64,000 nt of DNA from assembly GCF_006439055.1 (NCBI RefSeq), contig NZ_RCZC01000002.1, positions 1,101,220 through 1,165,219 on the forward strand. Direction: 5' to 3'. Both the position numbers and the translations under genes were made by a program. This DNA is from Sphingomonas glacialis. GTDB lineage: Bacteria; Pseudomonadota; Alphaproteobacteria; Sphingomonadales; Sphingomonadaceae. The notes beneath the pieces are model-generated. The model was not told the DNA's origin, searched no databases, and saw only the letters and a program-made list of their open reading frames with translations. Positions 26,746 to 34,794 of this stretch are shown here, piece by piece; the first letter of the stretch is position 1; every line of letters starts with the position of its first letter.

Positions 26746-27915
26746 ATGTCGAGCCGCATGGCAGATGCAGGCACAGTCCGTCCGAAACGTCACGCCAAGG
26801 CGCTTCCCCTCCCCGATTGCGTTGCTTTGGTGCTGCAAGGCGGCGGCGCGCTCGGGAGCTATCAGGCGGGCGTGATCGAGGGCCTCGCGGCGAGCGGGAT
26901 CGAGATCGACTGGGTCGCGGGCATTTCGATCGGCGCGATCAACGCCGCGATCGTCGCGGGCAATCCGCCCGATCGCCGCGTCGAGCGGCTCAACATCTTC
27001 TGGGACAAGGTCACTTCGGCACTGCCGAGCTTCCCGATCTTCCCCGACGACCGGATCCGCGAGTTCCTCCACGAATGGTCCGCGGGCTTCGTGCTCGCGG
27101 CGGGCGTGCCCGGCTTCTTCAAGCCGCGGCTCGTCTCGCCGATGTTCGCAGTGCCGGGCACGCCCGGCGCGATGAGCTTCTACGACACCGCACCGCTCAA
27201 GGACCTGCTCGATTCCTTGGTCGACTGGGATCTGCTCAACCACGGCCCGGTCCGGCTGTCGGTCGGCGCGGTCGATGTCGAGAGCGGCAATTTCAGCTAT
27301 TTCGATACGACCGAGACCAAGATCGACGCGCGCCACATCATGGCGTCGGGTGCCCTGCCGCCCGGCCTCCCGCCGGTCGAGATCGACGGGCGGCTGTGGT
27401 GGGATGGCGGGCTCGTCTCGAACACCCCGCTGACACACGTGCTCGATCACCAGCAGGGCGCGCTGCTCGCCTTCCAGGTCGATCTCTTCTCCGCCGCGAC
27501 CGAGCGCCCGCGCACGATCATGGACGTGATGGCGCGCGAAAAGGAAATTCGCTTCTCGAGCCGCACGCGCCAGGTCTCCGACCAGGTGATGCGCATCCGC
27601 AAGGACCGCGAACTCGCGCGCCGAGTGCTCGCCAAGCTGCCGCCCGAACTCGCCGACGACCCCGATGTCGTTGCCTTGCGCAACCAGTCGAACGAGGATC
27701 CGGTCAACCTCGTCCACCTGATCTACCGCGCCAATGCGTGGGAGGGCGGCAGCCGCGACTTCGAATTCTCGGCGCGCACGATGCGCGAGCATTGGGAAGC
27801 GGGCCAGGAAGCCGTCGCCGAGACGATGGCCAACGCCCGGCTCGTCGCCGAGAATATCGAGACCGGCAAGAGCGCCGCGTTCGATCTGACCGTCCACCGC
27901 ACGCCGCTCCCCTGA
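26746..27915 (+). CDS. Patatin-like phospholipase (DUF3734-type)
   Basis: A lipolytic acyl hydrolase of the patatin family, about 389 residues from the ATG at 26746; the frame is open to 26605 and ATG 26758 is also possible. Visible motifs are the oxyanion GGGALGSYQAG, the nucleophile elbow GISIGAI (serine), and the second dyad member in LWWDGGLVSNTPL. The C-terminal part, with MREHWEAGQEAVAETMANA, fits the DUF3734 extension common in alphaproteobacteria. No signal peptide. It may deacylate phospholipids or polyhydroxyalkanoate-related esters. It is followed after 28 bp by 3-hydroxybutyrate dehydrogenase, a likely operon, as often seen in PHB-metabolising bacteria. Confidence 0.85.
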   Translation: MSSRMADAGTVRPKRHAKALPLPDCVALVLQGGGALGSYQAGVIEGLAASGIEIDWVAGISIGAINAAIVAGNPPDRRVERLNIFWDKVTSALPSFPIFPDDRIREFLHEWSAGFVLAAGVPGFFKPRLVSPMFAVPGTPGAMSFYDTAPLKDLLDSLVDWDLLNHGPVRLSVGAVDVESGNFSYFDTTETKIDARHIMASGALPPGLPPVEIDGRLWWDGGLVSNTPLTHVLDHQQGALLAFQVDLFSAATERPRTIMDVMAREKEIRFSSRTRQVSDQVMRIRKDRELARRVLAKLPPELADDPDVVALRNQSNEDPVNLVHLIYRANAWEGGSRDFEFSARTMREHWEAGQEAVAETMANARLVAENIETGKSAAFDLTVHRTPLP

Positions 27916-27943
27916 TCCTACCCTGACCGAAACGGAGATACGC

Positions 27944-28729
27944 ATGTTCCTCAAGGGCAAGACCGCCATCGTCACCGGCTCGACCTCGGGCATCGGGCTC
28001 GAATATGCCAAGCTGTTCGCCGCCGAGGGCGCGAGCGTCGTCATCAACGGCTTCGGCGATGCCGCCGCGATCGAGACCGAGCGCGCCAAGCTCGAGGCGG
28101 CGAGCGGCGCCAAGGCGCTCTACGACGCTGCCGACATGACCAAGCCCGAAGAGATCGCCGCGATGGTCGCGCGCTGCCATGCCAAGCTCGGCGGCCCCGA
28201 CATCATCGTCAACAATGCCGGCATCCAGCACGTTGCCAAAATCGAGGATTTTCCCGCCGACAAGTTCGAGGCGATCATCAAGATCAACCTCAATTCGGCC
28301 TGGTACATGATGCAGGCCGCCGTCCCGCTGATGAAGGCGAAGAAGTGGGGCCGCATCATCTCGACCGCCTCGGCGCACAGCCTCGTCGCGAGCCCCAACA
28401 AATCGGCCTATGTCATGGCCAAGCACGGTCTCGCCGGCCTGACCAAGACGATTGCGCTCGAAACCGCGACCTACGGCATCACCGTGAATTGCATCTCGCC
28501 CGGCTATGTCTGGACGCCTTTGGTTGAGGCGCAGATCCCCGACACGATGAAGGCGCGCGGCATGACCAAGGAGCAGGTGATGAACGACGTCCTGCTCGAG
28601 GCACAGCCGACCAAGGAATTCGTCACCGTCGATCAGGTCGCCGCGCTCGCTTTGTTCCTGTGCCGCGACGAGGCGAAATCGATCACCGGCGCCAATCTCT
28701 CGGTCGATGGCGGTTGGACCGCCGCCTGA
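27944..28729 (+). CDS. bdhA: D-3-hydroxybutyrate dehydrogenase
   Basis: A 261-residue short-chain dehydrogenase/reductase that interconverts D-3-hydroxybutyrate and acetoacetate with NAD. It has the Rossmann motif TGSTSGIG (12-18), NNAG near 90, and the catalytic triad Ser143, Tyr156, Lys160 (SASPNKSAYVMAK region). GIQHVAKIEDFP and the HSLVASPNKSAYV segment are characteristic of hydroxybutyrate dehydrogenases. GGAG precedes the ATG. Directly downstream of the patatin-like gene with a 28-bp gap, suggesting joint function in PHB or ketone-body use. Confidence 0.9.
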   Translation: MFLKGKTAIVTGSTSGIGLEYAKLFAAEGASVVINGFGDAAAIETERAKLEAASGAKALYDAADMTKPEEIAAMVARCHAKLGGPDIIVNNAGIQHVAKIEDFPADKFEAIIKINLNSAWYMMQAAVPLMKAKKWGRIISTASAHSLVASPNKSAYVMAKHGLAGLTKTIALETATYGITVNCISPGYVWTPLVEAQIPDTMKARGMTKEQVMNDVLLEAQPTKEFVTVDQVAALALFLCRDEAKSITGANLSVDGGWTAA

Positions 28730-28826
28730 TCAGGCTTTTCGGCCGCGGCGGCGCGTGGTTGGCAACCTAGCGCTGCCGTGGTTAGTTGTGCTTCCGTATA
28801 CCGGTCGCAACGAAAGAAGGATCGCC

Positions 28827-29504
28827 TTGAAGAGATTTGCCCGGGGTTTGGGATCTACGCTGTGTACGCTTCCGTTCGCCCTGTTCGGTCAATGCGGTGC
28901 CGAGGCGCATAAGACGGTCGAAGTCCGGATCGAACCGCGCTCGTTGATTGGCGTGTCGAGCGACACGACCGATTGGCGCCGCGTCGCCACCCCCAACGAT
29001 CGCGAGCGGCTGCGCGGCTGGCGCCAGGCGTGGATCGCCGCGCTCGCCAAGGCATCGGCCAGCGCCAATGCTGGGACGCTGACCGCCGATCCGCTGCTGT
29101 TCGACCCCGACCGCGCGCTGCCCGGCGCGACCCCGCCGCCGGGCGCGTATCGCTGCCGGGTGTTCAAGCTCGGCGCGAACGGCACCGCGATGCGCAACGT
29201 CACGACCTATCCCGAGGTCGATTGCCACGTCACGCGCGATGGCGCGGTGTCGAGCCTCTACAAGGTTTCGGGTCCGCAGCGCCCGGTCGGTCTGCTCTTT
29301 CCCGAAAGCTCATCGCGCGCGGTTTTCCTCGGCACTATGGTGATCGGCGACGAGACCCGCCCGCTCAATTACGGGCAGGACGTCAATCGCGATCTCGCCG
29401 GCTATGTCGAGCGGATCGGCGAGCAGCGCTGGCGCCTGGTGTTGCCGCGGCCGCGCTTCGAATCGTTGCTCGACGTGGTCGAGATCGTCCCGGCGCCGCG
29501 CTGA
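28827..29504 (+). CDS. DUF4893-like secreted protein, TTG start
   Basis: A 225-residue secreted protein. AAGAAGG lies 6 nt before a TTG at 28827, which decides the start; the frame is open further upstream. A short signal peptide (KRFARGLGSTLCTLPFALFG) is followed by a domain with WRRVATPNDRERLRGWRQAW and PGAYRCRVFKLG, resembling DUF4893. Function of that family is unknown. It finishes 3 bp from the end of the convergent CDF gene. Confidence 0.7.
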   Translation: MKRFARGLGSTLCTLPFALFGQCGAEAHKTVEVRIEPRSLIGVSSDTTDWRRVATPNDRERLRGWRQAWIAALAKASASANAGTLTADPLLFDPDRALPGATPPPGAYRCRVFKLGANGTAMRNVTTYPEVDCHVTRDGAVSSLYKVSGPQRPVGLLFPESSSRAVFLGTMVIGDETRPLNYGQDVNRDLAGYVERIGEQRWRLVLPRPRFESLLDVVEIVPAPR

Positions 29505-29507
29505 GCC

Positions 29508-30458
29508 TCAGTCCGCCGGCGCCGCCGGCAGCCGCGCCGCGTCTTCCTTGCGCTCGGGGCGGATATAGATCGACGACAATTTGGGTTCGGCCGCCTTCAA
29601 TTCGGTCTCGATGTCCTCGATCAGCAATTCGGCCTCGCCCATCGTCAGCGAATCCTCGAAATCGGCGCTGATCGCGAGGAAGATGCTTTCGGGCGCGGTA
29701 TGGATCGAGCGGACATGGTTGACCGCGGTGATCTGCGGCCGGCGATCGACGATCGCGTGCACCTTGGCGACGATCTCGGGGTCGGCGCCCTCGCCGATCA
29801 GCAGGCCCTTGGCCTCGCGCGCCAGCAGGGCCGCGACCACGCCGAGCAGCACGCCGATGACGATCGACGCGATGCCGTCGATCCGCGGATCGCCATAGGC
29901 ATGGCTGAGGAACACGCCGGCACCAGCGACGATCAGGCCGGCAATCGCAGCCGAATCCTCGAACAGCACGATGAAGCCTGCCGGGTCCTTCGATCGGCGC
30001 ACTGCCTTCCACCAGTTCACGCCGCGATTAGCTGCGGCGAATTCGCGGATCGCGAAGAACCACGACCCGCCCTCGAGCGCGAACGACACGCCGAGCACGA
30101 TGTAATTGACCAGCGGATCGCGCAGCGGTTCGGGGTGCTTGTAATGCTCCCAGCCTTCATAGATCGAAACGCCCGCGCCGACCCCGAAGATCAGGATCGC
30201 GACGACGAAGCTCCAGAAATAGAGTTCGCGGCCATAGCCGAACGGATGGGCTTCGTCGGGCGGGCGCTTGCCGCGATGCTGGCCATAGAGCAGCAGCAGT
30301 TGGTTGAAGCTGTCGACCACCGAGTGGAAGCCCTCGGTCAACATCGACGACGATCCCGTCAGCGCCGCCGCGACGAACTTCGCGACGGCGATCCCGAGAT
30401 TGGCGACGAGCGCTGCGATGACGACGAAGTTCGAGCCACCTTCTTTGGTCGCGGACAT
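29508..30458 (-). CDS. Cation diffusion facilitator transporter
   Basis: A 316-residue inner-membrane transporter of the CDF family, exchanging a divalent metal (Zn, Fe, Mn or similar) for protons. Six helices are followed by a cytoplasmic C-terminal domain. SSSMLTEGFHSVVDSFNQLL is the family signature of helix II, with the metal-site acidic/His residues. FEDSAAIAGL in helix V gives the second pair. The C-terminal part (ISADFEDSLTMGEAELLIED) is the usual ferredoxin-like domain. GGGAG is 9 nt before the ATG at 30458; the frame is open to 30548. The metal cannot be inferred. Confidence 0.85.
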   Translation of the reverse strand: MSATKEGGSNFVVIAALVANLGIAVAKFVAAALTGSSSMLTEGFHSVVDSFNQLLLLYGQHRGKRPPDEAHPFGYGRELYFWSFVVAILIFGVGAGVSIYEGWEHYKHPEPLRDPLVNYIVLGVSFALEGGSWFFAIREFAAANRGVNWWKAVRRSKDPAGFIVLFEDSAAIAGLIVAGAGVFLSHAYGDPRIDGIASIVIGVLLGVVAALLAREAKGLLIGEGADPEIVAKVHAIVDRRPQITAVNHVRSIHTAPESIFLAISADFEDSLTMGEAELLIEDIETELKAAEPKLSSIYIRPERKEDAARLPAAPAD

Positions 30459-30516
30459 GATGGAAGCTCCCTTTGAGCGCGACATAAGCGCGCCGCCGGG
30501 CGCTGACCAGTGCGCG

Positions 30517-31929
30517 TTACTGCGCGACCGTCGCGCGCGCGCGGCCATAGGCGAAATACACCGCCAGCCCGATTGCGTTCCACACCAGGAACGACGCCTG
30601 CGTCACGACCTGCAGGCTGGTGAACAGATAGACGCATCCAAGGATTGCGAGCGGCGCGACCAGCCAGGCGAGCGGCGTGCGGAACGGGCGCCGCGCCTTG
30701 GGATCGCGCCGCCGCAGCACGAGCACGCACGCGGCGACCGCGACGAAGGCGCACAGCGTTCCCGCATTGGCGAGGCTGGCAATCACGTCGAGCGGGGTCA
30801 GCGCGGCGATGACGCTGACGAACACTGCGGTGACGAGCGTGATCCGCGCCGGCGTCCCGCGCGTCGACAGCCGCGCGAGCGCGGGCGGCAGGAAGCCGTC
30901 GCGCGCCATCACCAGGAAGATCCGGCTCTGGCCATACAGGAAACCGAGCAGCACGGTCGGCAGCGCGATCGCCGCGGCGGCCGCTACGATCGTCGCGACC
31001 CCGCCCTGCCCGATCTGGCGCAGGATCAACGCGAGCGGCTCGCTGCTCTTGCCGAACACCGAGAAATGCACCGCGCCGACCGCGACCGCGGCGACGATCA
31101 TGTAGATCGCGGTGCACGCGACCATCGATCCGATGATGCCGATCGCTAGGTCACGCTCGGGGTTGCGGGTTTCCTCGGCCGCGGTCGAGATCGCGTCGAA
31201 GCCGTAAAAGGCGAAGAAGATGATCGCCGCGGCGCCCATCACGCCGTATTTGACCCCGCCATCGCCCGCGACGCTGCCATAGCCATAGGGCGCGAACGGG
31301 TGCAGGTTCGCCGGATCGAAATGCGGCAGCGCGACCGCTACGAACAAAGCGAGCGTGACGATCTTGACCAGTACGAGCACGGTATTGATCCGAGCGCTCT
31401 CGCGCGTGCCAATCGTCAACAGCCCCGCAACAATGGCGATGATGAACACCGCAGGCAGGTTGATCCCGAACGCACCGCCGATGCTCGGCCCGTGCGTCGC
31501 CCAGTCGGGCAAATCGATGCCGAGGCCATGCAGAAAACCGACCGCATAACCTGACCAACCGACCGCGACGGTCGAGACGACGAGCGAATATTCGAGGATC
31601 AGGCTCCACCCGACGACCCAGGCGATAACCTCGCCGAGCACGGCATAGCTATAGGTATAGGCGCTGCCCGAGGCGGGGATCATCGTCGCCATCTCGGCAT
31701 AGCAGAGCGCGGCACACGCACAGATCGCACCCGCGATCGCGAAGCTCAGCAACACCGCGGGGCCAGCGCGATCGGCGCCCACGCCGATCAGCGTCAGGAT
31801 GCCCGTGCCGACGATCGCGCCGACGCCGAGCGCGACGAGATGCGGCCACGACAGCGTGCGCGCCATGCGCTCTTCGACCGGCTGGTCGTCGCCGTGGAGG
31901 ATGATCTTCTTACGGAACAGATCGGTCAC
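30517..31929 (-). CDS. Amino acid permease (APC family, cationic amino acid type)
   Basis: A 470-residue permease of the amino acid-polyamine-organocation superfamily with 12 predicted helices. HLVALGVGAIVGTGILTLIG is the conserved unwound first helix, and YCYAEMATMIPASGSAYTY-like sequence (residues ~76-93) is the family signature. ETRNPERDLAIGIIGS is the conserved loop before helix VIII. It resembles the cationic amino acid transporter (CAT/YhdG) branch. It lies 60 bp downstream of guaA and 58 bp upstream of the CDF gene in the same direction, but a functional link is not obvious. Substrate is uncertain. Confidence 0.85.
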   Translation of the reverse strand: MTDLFRKKIILHGDDQPVEERMARTLSWPHLVALGVGAIVGTGILTLIGVGADRAGPAVLLSFAIAGAICACAALCYAEMATMIPASGSAYTYSYAVLGEVIAWVVGWSLILEYSLVVSTVAVGWSGYAVGFLHGLGIDLPDWATHGPSIGGAFGINLPAVFIIAIVAGLLTIGTRESARINTVLVLVKIVTLALFVAVALPHFDPANLHPFAPYGYGSVAGDGGVKYGVMGAAAIIFFAFYGFDAISTAAEETRNPERDLAIGIIGSMVACTAIYMIVAAVAVGAVHFSVFGKSSEPLALILRQIGQGGVATIVAAAAAIALPTVLLGFLYGQSRIFLVMARDGFLPPALARLSTRGTPARITLVTAVFVSVIAALTPLDVIASLANAGTLCAFVAVAACVLVLRRRDPKARRPFRTPLAWLVAPLAILGCVYLFTSLQVVTQASFLVWNAIGLAVYFAYGRARATVAQ

Positions 31930-31989
31930 AATGCTTTCCCCCCGGACCGCGACGCGATCGTACGCTCAAAACCCCCTAGTCGCGGGAAA

Positions 31990-33546
31990 TCACTCCCACT
32001 CGATCGTGCCGGGCGGCTTGCTCGTGTAATCGTAGGTCACGCGGTTGATGCCCTTGACCTCGTTGACGATCCGCGTCGCGACGCGCGGCAGGAAGTCGCC
32101 GGGGAACTGGAACGCCTCGGCGGTCATGCCGTCGGTCGATGTCACCGCACGCAACGCGAGCACGTTGTCGTAGGTGCGGCCATCGCCCATCACGCCGACG
32201 CTGCGGACGGGCAGCAGCACAGCGAACGCCTGCCAGATCGTGTCGTAGAGACCCGCCGCGCGGATCTCCTCGAGATAGATCGCGTCGGCCTTGCGCAGGA
32301 TGTCGCAGCGTTCCTTGGTCACTTCGCCGGGAATGCGGATCGCGAGGCCCGGCCCCGGGAACGGATGCCGGCCGACGAACGCCTGCGGCAGGCCGAGCTC
32401 CATGCCGAGCGCGCGGACTTCGTCCTTGAACAGTTCGCGCAAAGGCTCGACGAGCTGCATGTTCATCCGCTCGGGCAGGCCGCCGACATTGTGGTGGCTC
32501 TTGATCGTCACCGACGGACCGCCGGTGAAGCTGACGCTCTCGATCACATCCGGATACAGCGTCCCCTGCGCGAGGAAATCGGCACCGCCGACCTTGCGCG
32601 CCTCTTCCTCGAACAGATCGATGAAGGCGCCGCCGATGAACTTACGCTTCTTCTCGGGGTCGGTCTCGCCCGCAAGCCCGGCGAGGAAGGTATCCTCGGC
32701 GTTCACATGGACGAGCGGGATATTGTAGCTGTTGCGGAACAGGCTGACGACCTGCTCGGCCTCGCCGGTGCGCATCAGGCCGTGGTCGACGAACACGCAG
32801 GTCAGCTGCTCGCCGATCGCCTCGTGGATCAGCACTGCCGCGACCGCGGAGTCGACGCCGCCCGACAGGCCGCAGATCACCCGGCCGCTGCCGACCTGCG
32901 TGCGGATCTCGGCGACCTTGGCGGCGCGGAACTCGGCCATCGTCCAGTCACCGGTGAGGCCACAGACGTGACGCGCGAAATTGGCGATCAGCTTGGCGCC
33001 GTCGGGGGTGTGCGCGACTTCCATGTGGAACTGCGTCGCATAATATTTGCGCGCGTCGTCGGCGACGACGGCGATCGGCGAGCCGGGGCTGACCGCGACC
33101 GGGCGGAAGCCGGGGGCAAGCGCGCTGACCTTGTCGCCATGGCTCATCCAGACGGTGTGGTTCTCGCCGGTCTTCCACACGCCGTCGAACAGCACGCAGT
33201 CGTCGGTCACCTCGATCACGGCATGGCCGAACTCGCCGCTCTCACCGAGCGTCACGTTGCCGCCGAGCTGCTGCATCAGCACTTGCTGGCCGTAGCAAAT
33301 GCCCATGATCGGCACGCCGCTGTCGAGAATCGCCTGCGGAATCCGCGGAGATCCCTCGTCGAGCACCGAGGCCGGGCTGCCCGACAGGATCACGCCCTTG
33401 GGCGCCATTCGCGCAAAGGCCGCTTCTGCGGTGGTGAACGGGGCGATCTCGCTGTAGACGCCAGCCTCTCGCACGCGCCGTGCGATCAATTGCGTCACTT
33501 GGCTGCCGAAATCGACGATGAGAATGGAGTCGGTCGGATGGGTCAT
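31990..33546 (-). CDS. guaA: GMP synthase (glutamine-hydrolysing)
   Basis: A 518-residue enzyme making GMP from XMP, ATP and glutamine. The N-terminal class I amidotransferase domain starts with [19 protein letters not shown], has the nucleophile cysteine in [16 protein letters not shown] and the [10 protein letters not shown] histidine. The ATP-pyrophosphatase domain has the P-loop [13 protein letters not shown]. The C-terminal dimerisation domain ends [14 protein letters not shown]. The ATG at 33546 begins MTHPTDSIL; the frame is open upstream but unlike the family. Its start is only about 50 bp from that of the divergent PRMT gene, so their promoters must overlap. Confidence 0.96.
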   Translation of the reverse strand: MTHPTDSILIVDFGSQVTQLIARRVREAGVYSEIAPFTTAEAAFARMAPKGVILSGSPASVLDEGSPRIPQAILDSGVPIMGICYGQQVLMQQLGGNVTLGESGEFGHAVIEVTDDCVLFDGVWKTGENHTVWMSHGDKVSALAPGFRPVAVSPGSPIAVVADDARKYYATQFHMEVAHTPDGAKLIANFARHVCGLTGDWTMAEFRAAKVAEIRTQVGSGRVICGLSGGVDSAVAAVLIHEAIGEQLTCVFVDHGLMRTGEAEQVVSLFRNSYNIPLVHVNAEDTFLAGLAGETDPEKKRKFIGGAFIDLFEEEARKVGGADFLAQGTLYPDVIESVSFTGGPSVTIKSHHNVGGLPERMNMQLVEPLRELFKDEVRALGMELGLPQAFVGRHPFPGPGLAIRIPGEVTKERCDILRKADAIYLEEIRAAGLYDTIWQAFAVLLPVRSVGVMGDGRTYDNVLALRAVTSTDGMTAEAFQFPGDFLPRVATRIVNEVKGINRVTYDYTSKPPGTIEWE

Positions 33547-33595
33547 GCCGCCAGATAGCAGAAGCGCGCGGCGGGGGAAGAGCTTTGGGGGCCAA

Positions 33596-34786
33596 ATGCA
33601 CGACAAGTATATGAAAGCCGCCGCGCGCGCCGGGTTCGAACCGATGGTCACCGCGGCCGCGGGCGATGGGCGCAAGCTTGCCGGGCTCGCCGGGCTCGCC
33701 GCCAAGATCGGCCTGGGTGGTCGCGTCTATTCGCTGGCGATGGCAGCGCGCACGCACGAACCCGACGATGTCGAGGTCGCCGCGCGCACCCAGCAACTGA
33801 TCGGCCAGAGCGTCCCACGCTGGCATTTCAACATGCTGCGTGACGAACCGCGCAACGCCGCGTTCGACGCCGCGATCCGCCGTGCGGTGACGCCGGGCAC
33901 ACACGTGCTCGACATCGGTGCGGGGAGCGGCCTGCTGTCGATGATGGCGGCGCGCGCCGGTGCCGGGCGCGTCGTCGCGTGCGAGGAGAACCCCGCGATC
34001 GCCGACATGGCGCGTCAGATCGTCGCGACGAATGGGTTTGCCGATCGGGTGCGCGTGGTGACGGGCAATTCGACCGAACTCGATATGGAATCCGATCTCG
34101 AAGGCCGCGCCGATGTGATCGTCTCGGAAATCGTGTCGAACAATTTGCTTGCCGAGGGCGTGCTCAAGACGCTCGCCGATGCCGCGACGCGGCTGCTCGC
34201 GCCGGGTGGGCAGATGATCCCGGCGGGTGGCGACGTGATGATCGCGCTCGGCAGCTGGGCGGCGGCGGAGGACCACCGGATGACGATGGTGTCGGGGTTC
34301 GATCTCGGCGGCTTCAACGCGCTGACGCAGGTGCCGCGCAACGTCGCGGTGAGCGATGCGACGCTTACCCTGCAAAGCGAGCCGGCGGCGTTGCTGTCGT
34401 TCGACTTCACCGGCGAGGCCGCACGCGAGCCGCATCACGGTGCGGCGACGCTCGTCGCGCAGGGCGGGCCGATCGGCGGGATCATGCAGTGGATCCGGCT
34501 GCAGCTCGACGATGTGATCGACTATGAGAACCGGCCTGGCCCGGATGCGAAATCGCATTGGGGGGCGCAATATTATCCGTTCGATGTGCCGCTGGAGCTG
34601 GCGGCGGGGACTGAGCTGCGCGTCGTCGGGGTGCATGACGGGCACCAATTATTGGTGTGGCGCGAAGACGCCGGCGCGACAGAGCTCCCCTCCCCTTCAG
34701 GGGAGGGGTTGGGGTGGGGCTGTAACGGGCACCCGCGCGCCCAGCACGTCCCCACCCCACCCCCTCCCCTGAAGGGGAGGGGCTAA
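33596..34786 (+). CDS. Protein arginine methyltransferase (PRMT-like)
   Basis: A 396-residue SAM-dependent enzyme with eukaryotic-type PRMT hallmarks. Motif I is VLDIGAGSG (about 104-112) with acidic CEEN (129-132). The double-E loop [15 protein letters not shown] puts Glu178 and Glu187 nine residues apart, as in PRMT1. A THW-type loop occurs as [11 protein letters not shown] (His321-Trp322), followed by the beta-barrel [10 protein letters not shown]. These place it in PRMTs rather than ribosomal L11 methyltransferases. The last 34 residues are encoded by an inverted GC-rich repeat and are probably an accidental extension. It starts about 50 bp from guaA, divergently. Substrates are unknown; RGG-rich proteins in the window are candidates. 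Confidence 0.8.
   Translation: MHDKYMKAAARAGFEPMVTAAAGDGRKLAGLAGLAAKIGLGGRVYSLAMAARTHEPDDVEVAARTQQLIGQSVPRWHFNMLRDEPRNAAFDAAIRRAVTPGTHVLDIGAGSGLLSMMAARAGAGRVVACEENPAIADMARQIVATNGFADRVRVVTGNSTELDMESDLEGRADVIVSEIVSNNLLAEGVLKTLADAATRLLAPGGQMIPAGGDVMIALGSWAAAEDHRMTMVSGFDLGGFNALTQVPRNVAVSDATLTLQSEPAALLSFDFTGEAAREPHHGAATLVAQGGPIGGIMQWIRLQLDDVIDYENRPGPDAKSHWGAQYYPFDVPLELAAGTELRVVGVHDGHQLLVWREDAGATELPSPSGEGLGWGCNGHPRAQHVPTPPPPLKGRG
34685..34782. repeat. Inverted pair of GC-rich palindromes inside the PRMT 3' end
   Basis: Two copies of a palindrome (CCCCTCCCCT/AGGGGAGGGG, loop of 2 nt) each followed by GGTTGGGGTGGGG-type flank, in opposite orientation and about 30 bp apart. They lie in frame within the last codons of the PRMT gene, which stops just after the second copy. 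The same flank (stem then GGTTGGGTGAGG) occurs after rplQ and rplO, so this is one repeat family. Confidence 0.75.
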
Positions 34787-34794
34787 GAAGAAAC

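Noticed and set aside
25846..28113. Minus-strand frame of about 750 codons over the patatin-like and metallopeptidase genes
   Set aside because: It runs in the wrong frame through two well-supported genes and bdhA's start, and its protein is Arg-rich without domains.
31840..33558. Long plus-strand frame opposite guaA
   Set aside because: Shadow of guaA; composition (Asp, Arg, His-rich) is typical of antisense frames.
33596..34786. Assignment of the methyltransferase as PrmA (ribosomal L11 methyltransferase)
   Set aside because: The spacing of the two glutamates and the SHW loop followed by a barrel fit PRMT, not PrmA.
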